From assembly GCF_001905005.1 (NCBI RefSeq), contig NZ_LWKZ01000012.1, positions 425,061 to 489,060 of the forward strand: 64,000 bases of DNA. Reading direction: 5' to 3'. This DNA comes from Streptomyces sp. CB02923 (GTDB taxonomy: Bacteria; Actinomycetota; Actinomycetes; Streptomycetales; Streptomycetaceae). Below are positions 1 through 7,531 of this stretch, piece after piece. The position numbers and the translations under genes are program-made. The notes beneath the pieces were generated by a model. That model saw nothing but the letters and a program-made list of their open reading frames with translations. It had not been told where the DNA came from and made no database searches. Numbering within the stretch: the stretch's first letter is position 1; the number at the start of each line of letters is the position of its first letter.

Positions 1-950
1 TCGAGGTCGTCGGGCGTCGGCGAGCCGGTGCGCGGCTGTACCCGCATCCCCGGGGCGACCTGGTTGAACAGGCCGAACTCCGGGTGGTTGAGCATCATCG
101 ACTCCTGCCGCTCGCGCAGGGCGTGCACGGTCAGGTTGCTCTGCGCCCGGGTCTGGTCGATGGGCTGGTTGTAGAGGTCGGCGACGCGGGTGTGCACGCG
201 CAGCACGGTCTGGGCGAGGCTCATGTGGTACTCGCGCGGCGTGTCCTCGTACTCCACGTACGTGCCCGGCAGCACCGGTTCGCCGACGTGCCCGGAGGCC
301 AGCTCGACCGGCGCCTCGGCGCCCGGCGTCGGCATCTCGCCGGAGCAGTAGGACTCCATCGAGGTGCGCAGCGACTCGTCGCGGTCGGCCAGCTCCGCCA
401 GCTTGGCGCGGCTGATGCACAGCGCGACACCGGGCGTCAGCGTGCGTACCCGGTACGGCTGGGACTCGCCCTTGGCCCAGGCCTCCAGGTCGAAGAACTG
501 GCCGTCGCCGACGATCTCCAGCAGCGCGTCCTCGCCGTACCGGCCGGTCACCCGCTTCTCGGCGCGGCCTCGGACGAGCACCCAGAGCCGGTCGGCGTTG
601 TCGCCCTCGGAGCAGAGCAACTGCCCGGCCTCGAAGGTGACTTCGTCGCAGGTCTCGGCCAGCTCGCGCAGCTGCCCCTCCTCGGCCTGCCGCAGGAACG
701 GCAGTTCCCTGAGGTCCTCGGGGACGATGCGGTGGCTGTCGCCCTCGGAGAACGTGCTGATCCGGTCGTCGCCGAGGATGAAGGTACGGCGGCGGTTGAC
801 GCGGTAGACGCCGGCCTCGACGTCCACCCACGGCAGGGCGCGCAGCAGGTAGCGCGGGGTGATGCCGCGCATCTGCGGCGTGGTCTTGGTGGAGGTGGCG
901 AGTTGCCGTGCCGCATCGGGACTGAGGCTCTGGCGGCCGTTGGTGGTCAT
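1..950 (-). CDS. Family 2B encapsulin shell protein with cyclic-nucleotide-binding domain (3' end outside window)
   Basis: Minus-strand gene cut off by the left edge; 316 N-terminal codons are visible. The start is ATG at 950 with GGAGG seven bases upstream. The N-terminal arm (residues about 1-80, including TPRYLLRALPWVDVEAG and YRVNRR) and the segment LAQTVLRVHTRVADLYNQP (about 245-263) match the HK97-fold family 2B encapsulins typified by Streptomyces EshA. Residues about 84-200 form the inserted cNMP-binding domain (EGDNADRLWVLVRGRAEK). Such proteins self-assemble into cytoplasmic compartments, usually loaded with a terpene cyclase or polyprenyl diphosphate synthase encoded next door; any cargo gene here lies left of the window. 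The ligand of the cNMP domain is not known from sequence. The 296 bp to the divergent CYTH-CHAD gene hold no convincing extra gene. Family assignment is strong, cargo unknown. Confidence 0.85.
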   Translation of the reverse strand, partial: MTTNGRQSLSPDAARQLATSTKTTPQMRGITPRYLLRALPWVDVEAGVYRVNRRRTFILGDDRISTFSEGDSHRIVPEDLRELPFLRQAEEGQLRELAETCDEVTFEAGQLLCSEGDNADRLWVLVRGRAEKRVTGRYGEDALLEIVGDGQFFDLEAWAKGESQPYRVRTLTPGVALCISRAKLAELADRDESLRTSMESYCSGEMPTPGAEAPVELASGHVGEPVLPGTYVEYEDTPREYHMSLAQTVLRVHTRVADLYNQPIDQTRAQSNLTVHALRERQESMMLNHPEFGLFNQVAPGMRVQPRTGSPTPDDL

Positions 951-1234
951 CGGGTCCTCCTCGTGAAAGGGCGCGCGGGCACACCGCGGCCCTCTTGGCC
1001 ACCGCGGTCCGCACGGGATGAGGGCACCGATCGTCCGAGCGGCAACTGCCGACGGCAAGACGGCGTATTTCCGCAACCGGCCGGAAAGGAGCTATCCGGC
1101 ATTCGCAGGAGTTCGTGCAGAGATGAACTGTTTTTGCCCCGGGTGCCGCGTGGCCAGCCCCGAACCCGTCCGCCGCGCGGCACGCAACCGCCGGAACGTC
1201 CGGTCGGGGACTGCCTCAGCGGCTCACACGCGGC

Positions 1235-1240
1235 TAGATT
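1235..1240 (+). promoter_or_regulatory. Possible -10 box of leaderless CYTH-CHAD transcript
   Basis: TAGATT lies six bases before the ATG at 1247, where transcription would begin at or next to the start codon. No good -35 hexamer is visible, so this rests on the -10 and the absence of a ribosome binding site. Confidence 0.4.
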
Positions 1241-1246
1241 CGATCC

Positions 1247-3055
1247 ATGGCGGACACCGTGCGGGAGATCGAGCGGAAGTACGAGGCCGACGACAGCACC
1301 GAACTGCCCGACCTGACCGGCGTCGCCGGGGTCGAGGCCATCGCGGAACAGGGCACGGTCGTCCTTTCCGCCACCTATTACGACACCTCCGACCAGCGGC
1401 TCGCCGCCGACGGCATCACCCTGCGGCGGCGCACCGGCGGCGGTGACGCGGGCTGGCACCTGAAACTCCCGGTCGCCCCCGGCGTCCGGGACGAGGTGCG
1501 GATGCCGCTGGCCGACCGGCTGCCGCGGAAGCTGGCGGCGCTGGTGCGCTCGCGGGTGCGCGGCGCACACCTGGCGCCGGTCGCGCATCTGCGCACCCGG
1601 CGCACGCTGCGGGTGCTGGAGGACGCGCGGGGGGAGCCGCTCGCCGAGGTGGCGGTCGACGAGGTGGTGGCGCACCGGGTGGACGGCGCGGGCCCGTACG
1701 AGGCCGAAGCGACGTGTGCCGCGGATGTGGCAGACGGGGCGAATGCGGTGGACGGGACGGACGCGGCGGATGGGACGGAGGGCGGGGCGCAGGGCAGTGC
1801 TCGGGAGCAGGCGCCGCCGGGCCGGGTGACGGTCGGCGTCCGCTGGCGCGAGATCGAGGTGGAGCTGGTGGGGGAGGGGACCCCCGGGCTCCTGGACGCC
1901 GTGGAGGAGGTCCTCGCGGCCGCCGGGGTGCGGCCCGCGAGCTCGGAATCCAAGCTGGCCCGCGCGCTGGCCGAGACGGCGCCGGACGGCACGGCGGAGC
2001 GGTCGAAGCAGCCGAAGCCGTCGAAGCAGCCAAAGCAGTCCAAGCAGCCAGAACAGCCGAAGCGAACGAAGAAGCCGAACAAGCCGACGAAGCCGGTGAA
2101 GTCCCGCAAGGCCCGGGACGCCAAGGGCATGAAGCGCGGCAAGTCCTCCGGAGAGGCCGCGGCCGACCCCGGTACCGCCGGTGACGCCGTCCTCGCGTAC
2201 GTCCGTGAGCAGGTGCGCACCCTCGTCGAACTGGACCCGGCCGTCCGCCGTGACGTACCCGACTCGGTGCACCAGATGCGCGTCGCCACCCGCCGTCTGC
2301 GCAGCGCCTTTCGTTCGTACGGGGCGCTGCTGGACCGGTCCGTCACCGACCCGGTCAGCGACGAACTGAAGTGGCTGGCGGGCGAGTTGGGAGTGGACCG
2401 GGACCGGGAGGTGCTGGCGGAGCGGCTGCGCGCCGCGCTGGCGGACCTGCCGCGGGAGCTGCGGCTGGGGCCGGTGGCCGCGCGCCTGCGCCTGTGGTCG
2501 CAGCGCCGCCGCCTCGGCTCCCGGCAGGCGCTGCTCGCGGTCCTGGACGGGGCGCGGCATCTGGCGCTGCTGGAGCGCCTGCACGCGCTTCTGGCGGACC
2601 CGCCGCTGCGCGCGGCCGCGGCCCGCCCGCCGGCGCGGGCGATGGTCAAGGCCGTACTCAAGGACTACCGGCGGCTCGACGGCCGGATGGCGGCCGCGCT
2701 GGGGGCGTCGCCCGGTGCGGACCGGGACGAGGCGCTGCACGCGGCCCGCAAGGCGGCCAAGCGGGTGCGGTACGCGGCGGAGGCGGCGACGCCTGCGCTG
2801 GGCCGCCCGGCGAAGAAGTTCGCCAAGCGCATGAAGCGCGTGCAGCAGCTGCTCGGCGACCACCAGGACAGCGTGGTGGCCCGCGAGGCGCTGCGCGATC
2901 TCGTCGTACAGGCGCACGGTGCGGGAGAGGGCGGGTTCAGTTTCGGACTGCTGTACGGGCGGGAGGAAGCGGCGGCGGCCGCCCGGGAGCGGGAGCTGCC
3001 CGCGGTGTGGCGGAAGGCGTCGAAGGCGGGACACCGCAGGAAACTGCGCGGGTGA
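1247..3055 (+). CDS. CYTH and CHAD domain-containing protein
   Basis: A 602-residue soluble protein. Residues 1-200 are a CYTH (triphosphate tunnel metalloenzyme) domain with the diagnostic ExExK motif (REIERKYE). Residues about 310-595 are a CHAD domain, an alpha-helical histidine-rich fold (VHQMRVATRRLRSAFRSY, then HAARKAAKRVRYAAEAATPA). CHAD domains bind inorganic polyphosphate and CYTH domains hydrolyse or bind triphosphates, so a polyphosphate-related role is likely but unproven. Residues about 250-295 are a lysine/proline-rich linker of KQPK-type repeats. The ATG is preceded by TAGATT seven bases upstream and has no Shine-Dalgarno, suggesting a leaderless transcript. It is divergent from the encapsulin gene. 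Confidence 0.9.
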   Translation: MADTVREIERKYEADDSTELPDLTGVAGVEAIAEQGTVVLSATYYDTSDQRLAADGITLRRRTGGGDAGWHLKLPVAPGVRDEVRMPLADRLPRKLAALVRSRVRGAHLAPVAHLRTRRTLRVLEDARGEPLAEVAVDEVVAHRVDGAGPYEAEATCAADVADGANAVDGTDAADGTEGGAQGSAREQAPPGRVTVGVRWREIEVELVGEGTPGLLDAVEEVLAAAGVRPASSESKLARALAETAPDGTAERSKQPKPSKQPKQSKQPEQPKRTKKPNKPTKPVKSRKARDAKGMKRGKSSGEAAADPGTAGDAVLAYVREQVRTLVELDPAVRRDVPDSVHQMRVATRRLRSAFRSYGALLDRSVTDPVSDELKWLAGELGVDRDREVLAERLRAALADLPRELRLGPVAARLRLWSQRRRLGSRQALLAVLDGARHLALLERLHALLADPPLRAAAARPPARAMVKAVLKDYRRLDGRMAAALGASPGADRDEALHAARKAAKRVRYAAEAATPALGRPAKKFAKRMKRVQQLLGDHQDSVVAREALRDLVVQAHGAGEGGFSFGLLYGREEAAAAARERELPAVWRKASKAGHRRKLRG

Positions 3056-3212
3056 CGCGCCGCGCGTGCGGCGGCCCGGCGCCGCCGCACGCGCCGTGAC
3101 CCACCGTCCGCGGGTCGTCACCCCTTGCCCATCAGGGTGGTGCCCGTCAACAGGGCCTCGCTCCCGGGGTACGCTGGATGGTCACCCCTGCCAGCTCACG
3201 AAAGACGCCGCG

Positions 3213-5138
3213 ATGCCTGTCGAGACGGTCTTCCCGCGCCTGGAAGCGCTTCTCCCGCATGTCCAGAAGCCCATCCAGTACGTCGGTGGAGAGCTCAACT
3301 CCACCGTCAAAGACTGGGATTCCTGCGATGTGCGCTGGTCGCTCATGTACCCGGACGCCTACGAGGTCGGGCTGCCCAACCAGGGCGTCATGATCCTTTA
3401 CGAGGTCCTCAACGAGCGTGAGGGTGTGCTGGCCGAGCGCACCTACAGCGTGTGGCCGGACCTCGAAGCCCTGATGCGCGAGCACCAGGTGCCGCAGTTC
3501 ACGGTCGACGCGCACCGCCCGGTCGGCGCCTTCGACGTACTCGGCGTCTCCTTCTCCACCGAGCTGGGCTACACCAACCTGCTCACCGCCCTGGACCTCT
3601 CGGGCATCCCGATCGAGGCCAAGGACCGTACGGAGGACCACCCGCTGATCCTCGCGGGCGGCCACGCGGCGTTCAATCCGGAGCCGGTCGCCGACTTCCT
3701 GGACTGCGCGGTGGTCGGCGACGGCGAGCAGGCCGTGCTGGAGATCACCGACATCATCCGCGCCTGGAAGGCCGAGGGCCGTCCGGGCGGGCGCGACGAG
3801 CTGCTGTTCCGCCTCGCGCGGACCGGCAGCGTGTACGTCCCCAAGTTCTACGACGTGGAGTACCTGGCCGACGGGCGCATCTCGCGCGTCGTGCCGAACC
3901 GCTCCGGCGTCCCGTGGCGGGTGTCCAAGCACACCGTCATGGACCTGGACGAGTGGCCCTACCCCAAGCAGCCGCTCGTCCCGCTGGCCGAGACCGTCCA
4001 CGAACGGATGTCGGTCGAAATCTTCCGTGGCTGCACCCGCGGCTGCCGTTTCTGCCAGGCAGGCATGATCACGCGCCCCGTGCGGGAGCGAAGCATCACC
4101 GGCATCGGCGAGATGGTGGACAAGGGCCTGAAGGCCACGGGATTCGAGGAGGTCGGCCTGCTGTCGCTGTCCTCCGCGGACCACACCGAGATCGGCGAAG
4201 TCGCCAAGGGCCTCGCCGACCGGTACGAGGAAGACAAGATCGGCCTGTCGCTGCCGTCGACCCGGGTCGACGCCTTCAATGTCGATCTTGCCAACGAGCT
4301 GACGCGCAACGGCCGTCGCTCGGGACTGACCTTCGCGCCCGAGGGCGGCAGCGAGCGGATGCGCAAGGTCATCAACAAGATGGTCTCGGAAGAGGACCTG
4401 ATCCGTACGGTCGCCACGGCCTACGGCAACGGCTGGCGGCAGGTGAAGCTGTACTTCATGTGCGGCCTGCCCACCGAGACCGACGAGGACGTGCTCCAGA
4501 TCGGCGACATGGCGGTCAACGTCATCGCCAAGGGCCGCCAGGTCGCCAACTCCAACGACATCCGCTGCACGGTCTCCATCGGCGGCTTCGTGCCCAAGCC
4601 GCACACGCCCTTCCAGTGGGCGCCGCAGCTCTCCGCCGAGGAGACCGACGCGCGCCTGGAGAAGCTGCGCGACAAGATCCGCGGCGACAAGAAGTACGGC
4701 CGCTCCATCGGCTTCCGCTACCACGACGGCAAGCCCGGCATCGTCGAGGGCCTGCTCTCGCGCGGTGACCGCCGCGTCGGCTCGGTCATCCGCGCCGTCT
4801 ACGAGGGCGGCGGCCGCTTCGACGGCTGGCGCGAGCACTTCTCGTACGACCGCTGGATGAAGGCCGCCGAGGAGACGCTGCCCGCCTACGGTGTGGACGT
4901 CGCCTGGTACACCACCCGCGAGCGCACCTACGAAGAGGTCCTGCCCTGGGACCACCTGGACTCCGGCCTGGACAAGGACTGGCTCTGGGAGGACTGGCAG
5001 GACGCCCTCGACGAGACCGAGGTCGAGGACTGCCGCTGGACCCCGTGCTTCGACTGCGGCGTGTGCCCGCAGATGGACACCGAGATCCAGATCGGCCCGA
5101 CGGGCAAGAAGCTGCTGCCGCTGTCCGTCGTCAAGTAA
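3213..5138 (+). CDS. TIGR03960-type B12-binding-domain radical SAM protein
   Basis: A 641-residue protein. The ATG at 3213 is chosen because the conserved family N-terminus (MPVETVFPRLEALLPHVQKP) begins there; a longer frame exists but overlaps the previous gene. An N-terminal Rossmann-like B12-binding-type domain (about 45-200) is followed by the radical SAM core with CxxxCxxC in GCTRGCRFCQAG (about 272). The C-terminus carries three more cysteines (CFDCGVCPQ). The biochemical reaction is unknown. The partner protein of the family (DUF2344/TIGR03936) is encoded at 6497-7282, and the pair sits beside rne-rplU-rpmA-obg as in many Gram-positives, which suggests RNA or ribosome modification; that role is inference. 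TACGCT at 3171 is a possible -10. Confidence 0.9.
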   Translation: MPVETVFPRLEALLPHVQKPIQYVGGELNSTVKDWDSCDVRWSLMYPDAYEVGLPNQGVMILYEVLNEREGVLAERTYSVWPDLEALMREHQVPQFTVDAHRPVGAFDVLGVSFSTELGYTNLLTALDLSGIPIEAKDRTEDHPLILAGGHAAFNPEPVADFLDCAVVGDGEQAVLEITDIIRAWKAEGRPGGRDELLFRLARTGSVYVPKFYDVEYLADGRISRVVPNRSGVPWRVSKHTVMDLDEWPYPKQPLVPLAETVHERMSVEIFRGCTRGCRFCQAGMITRPVRERSITGIGEMVDKGLKATGFEEVGLLSLSSADHTEIGEVAKGLADRYEEDKIGLSLPSTRVDAFNVDLANELTRNGRRSGLTFAPEGGSERMRKVINKMVSEEDLIRTVATAYGNGWRQVKLYFMCGLPTETDEDVLQIGDMAVNVIAKGRQVANSNDIRCTVSIGGFVPKPHTPFQWAPQLSAEETDARLEKLRDKIRGDKKYGRSIGFRYHDGKPGIVEGLLSRGDRRVGSVIRAVYEGGGRFDGWREHFSYDRWMKAAEETLPAYGVDVAWYTTRERTYEEVLPWDHLDSGLDKDWLWEDWQDALDETEVEDCRWTPCFDCGVCPQMDTEIQIGPTGKKLLPLSVVK

Positions 5139-5245
5139 GAGACCGTTCCGGTACGTGCCCCGGCCCGGCCCCGCAGAGATGCGGCGGCCGGGCCGCGGCA
5201 TGTGTACGACCGTGCCCATATCGGGTGCGAGGGGGAGAAAGCCGC

Positions 5246-6460
5246 ATGGAGCCCGTCGGGCCTTCACTGTCCAAGGAGCCGGACCGCGGCCGGGGGGACG
5301 GCAGTCACCCGGTACCTGAGCGCTACGAGCCGGGCGAGGGCTGTCTGACGCGGCTGGTCCGGCTGCCGGTGCGCATCGTTGTGCTGGTGCTCGTGGTGCC
5401 GGTGCGCATGGTGTGGGACGTCCTCGCCGTCTGCGGGCGCGCCCTGCACCGCGGTGTGCTGCGCCCGGTGGGACGCGGTCTCGCCTGGCTGGGGCACGTT
5501 CTGCTCGTTGCGCCGCTGACCTGGGTGTACCGCTGGATCCTCACACCGGTGGGGCACGGCATCGCCTGGACCGTGCGGGCCTTCGGCGCGGCGCTGGCCT
5601 GGCTGGCCAAGGCGCTCTTCTACTGGCCGTGGGCCGCCCTGTGGCGGTACGTCCTGGTACCGGTCGGTGTGGGTATCGGCGTGGCCGTGGCCTGGCTGGT
5701 CCACCACCTGATCGTGAGGCCGGCGCTCTGGTGCCACCGCCGGGTCCTCACACCGGTCGGGCACGCCGTCCGGTGGCTCGCCGACGGGTTCGCCCGGCTG
5801 GTGCGCGCACTGGGTGCGGGGCTGGGCACGGGACTGGCCTGGCTGGGCCGTCACCTGATCGTGCTCCCCGCCCGGTGGTTCCACCGGCACGTGCTGACGC
5901 CCGTCGGGCACGGCATCGCCTGGGCGGCGCGCGGCATCGCGGCCGCCGTCGCCGCGCTCGTACGGTGGACGGTCGTCGCCCCGGCCGTCGCGGTGTGGCG
6001 GTACGTCCTGGCTCCCGTGGGCCGGGCGGTCGGCACCGCCGTGACCGTCGTCGTACGCGAGACCGGCGCCGCGTTCGCGCACTGCTGGCGGGTGGCCGGG
6101 TACGTCTCCCGGGCCGTCGGCCGGTTCCTCGGCACACTCCTGCGGTGGATCCTCGTCGAGCCGTTCCGCTGGACCTACCGCGCGGTCCTCACCCCGGTGG
6201 GCCACGCCGTACGGGACGGCCTGTGGCGCCCGGTGCGGCGCGCGGCAGGGGAGGCGGGCCGGTCCGTGCGCCGCGCGCTGACCGCCGCCCGGCAGTCCGC
6301 CCGGCAGACCCGCGCCGAGATCCGGCGGGCCCTGTTCGGGGCGCCGGGGCGGCCGGAGCGCGCGGCGGTGCCGGAGCCCCGGCGGGAACCGTCGGTACCG
6401 GAGGCACGTACTCTAGGTAAGAAGCCCGGGCGCGACGTGTCCCCGCCTCCGCGGGGGTGA
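5246..6460 (+). CDS. VLTPVG-repeat putative membrane protein
   Basis: A 404-residue protein with no enzymatic motif I recognise. The ATG at 5246 has a GAGGGGGAG ribosome binding site. After a short hydrophilic N-terminus the protein consists of about seven repeats, 30-45 residues apart, each built round R-x-[VI]-L-x-P-V-G (RWILTPVGHGIAW, RRVLTPVGHAVRW, RHVLTPVGHGIAW, RYVLAPVGRAVG, RAVLTPVGHAVRD) and separated by hydrophobic helices rich in W, A, L and V with flanking R/H. The C-terminal 70 residues are arginine-rich. This looks like a multi-helix or amphipathic membrane-associated solenoid. It sits between the two halves of the radical SAM pair, 107 bp after the first and 36 bp before the second. 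Hydrophobicity prediction would decide whether it is truly transmembrane. Confidence 0.7.
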   Translation: MEPVGPSLSKEPDRGRGDGSHPVPERYEPGEGCLTRLVRLPVRIVVLVLVVPVRMVWDVLAVCGRALHRGVLRPVGRGLAWLGHVLLVAPLTWVYRWILTPVGHGIAWTVRAFGAALAWLAKALFYWPWAALWRYVLVPVGVGIGVAVAWLVHHLIVRPALWCHRRVLTPVGHAVRWLADGFARLVRALGAGLGTGLAWLGRHLIVLPARWFHRHVLTPVGHGIAWAARGIAAAVAALVRWTVVAPAVAVWRYVLAPVGRAVGTAVTVVVRETGAAFAHCWRVAGYVSRAVGRFLGTLLRWILVEPFRWTYRAVLTPVGHAVRDGLWRPVRRAAGEAGRSVRRALTAARQSARQTRAEIRRALFGAPGRPERAAVPEPRREPSVPEARTLGKKPGRDVSPPPRG

Positions 6461-6496
6461 CGTCCGGTAGCGCCCTCACACCAAGGAGAAGTAACA

Positions 6497-7282
6497 CTGG
6501 GCAAGCGACAGCCCGAAGGCCCGCCGCCCGCACCGGCGGTGCAGCGCATCCGACTGCGCTACACCAAGCGCGGCCGCCTCCGGTTCACCAGCCACCGCGA
6601 CTTCCAGCGCGCTTTCGAGCGGGCGCTGCGCCGCGCCGAGGTCCCCATGGCCTATTCGGCGGGCTTCACCCCGCACCCCAAGGTGTCGTACGCCAACGCC
6701 GCGCCGACCGGTACGGGCAGCGAGGCCGAGTATCTGGAGATCCAGCTCGCCGAGCGCCGCGATCCGGCAACGCTCCGGGAGCTGCTGAACGAGTCGCTGC
6801 CGGCCGGTCTGGACGTCACCGACGCGGTGGAGGCCCGTACCTCCGGCCTCGCCGACCGGCTCCAGGCGTCGGTGTGGGAGCTGCGGCTCGACGGCGTCGA
6901 GCACGCCGCGGCGGCACACGCCGCCGAGACGTTCCTCGCCGCCGAAGAAGTGCAGGTCGAACGCCGTACGAAGAACGGCATGCGGACCTTCGACGCGCGG
7001 GCCGCGGTCGCCCGTCTCGAAGCCGTCGCCCCCGAGGGCGATAGGCCGGACGGCAAAGCCTGTGCGATACTGCGGCTGGTTGTTCGGCATTTGACACCTG
7101 CCGTACGACCCGACGACGTCCTGTCCGGCCTCCGAGCTACGGCCGACCTGGCGCCGCCGGTCCCCGCAGCGGTGACCAGGCTGGCGCAGGGGCTGCTCGA
7201 TGAGGAGACCGGCGCGGTGACCGACCCGCTCGCGCCCGACCGCGACGCTGCCGAGGCCGGCACAACAACGGCCGCCGGCTGA
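6497..7282 (+). CDS. Radical SAM-associated protein, DUF2344/TIGR03936, probable CTG start
   Basis: A 261-residue protein if translation starts at CTG 6497, 247 if at GTG 6539. The conserved domain begins IRLRYTKRGRLRFTSHRDF and covers the first two thirds; the last 40 residues are variable. AAGGAG (6483-6488) lies eight bases before the CTG, while GTG 6539 has no ribosome binding site, and the intervening codons are open with coding-like composition. The family is the constant partner of the TIGR03960 radical SAM protein, here 3213-5138. It has no SAM-cluster cysteines of its own. Its role is unknown; an accessory or substrate-binding subunit of the radical SAM enzyme is inferred. RNase E/G follows after 249 bp. 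Confidence 0.85.
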   Translation: MGKRQPEGPPPAPAVQRIRLRYTKRGRLRFTSHRDFQRAFERALRRAEVPMAYSAGFTPHPKVSYANAAPTGTGSEAEYLEIQLAERRDPATLRELLNESLPAGLDVTDAVEARTSGLADRLQASVWELRLDGVEHAAAAHAAETFLAAEEVQVERRTKNGMRTFDARAAVARLEAVAPEGDRPDGKACAILRLVVRHLTPAVRPDDVLSGLRATADLAPPVPAAVTRLAQGLLDEETGAVTDPLAPDRDAAEAGTTTAAG

Positions 7283-7531
7283 GTGCCGCGAGGCGCCGGA
7301 CGGTCCTGCACAAGGACCGCCGTCGTCGCGTCGCCGATCAACCAGGGAGCCACCCCGGTCCGGCAGACGCACTGACCAGCAGACTTTCGCCGGTCCCCGA
7401 CCTACGGGCCCGGCGAGCGAGACGACAGCTCCCGTGCGGCGCCCGCGCCCCGGAGGGCGGCACCGCGTCACACGCGGGCCGCGTCCGGAACCAGGCGTGG
7501 CGCCCGGGAGCGTGACGGGAGAACCGCCCGC

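Noticed and set aside
84..1316. A 410-codon plus-strand frame over the left edge
   Set aside because: It is antisense to the encapsulin gene, whose protein has clear family motifs and a good ribosome binding site.
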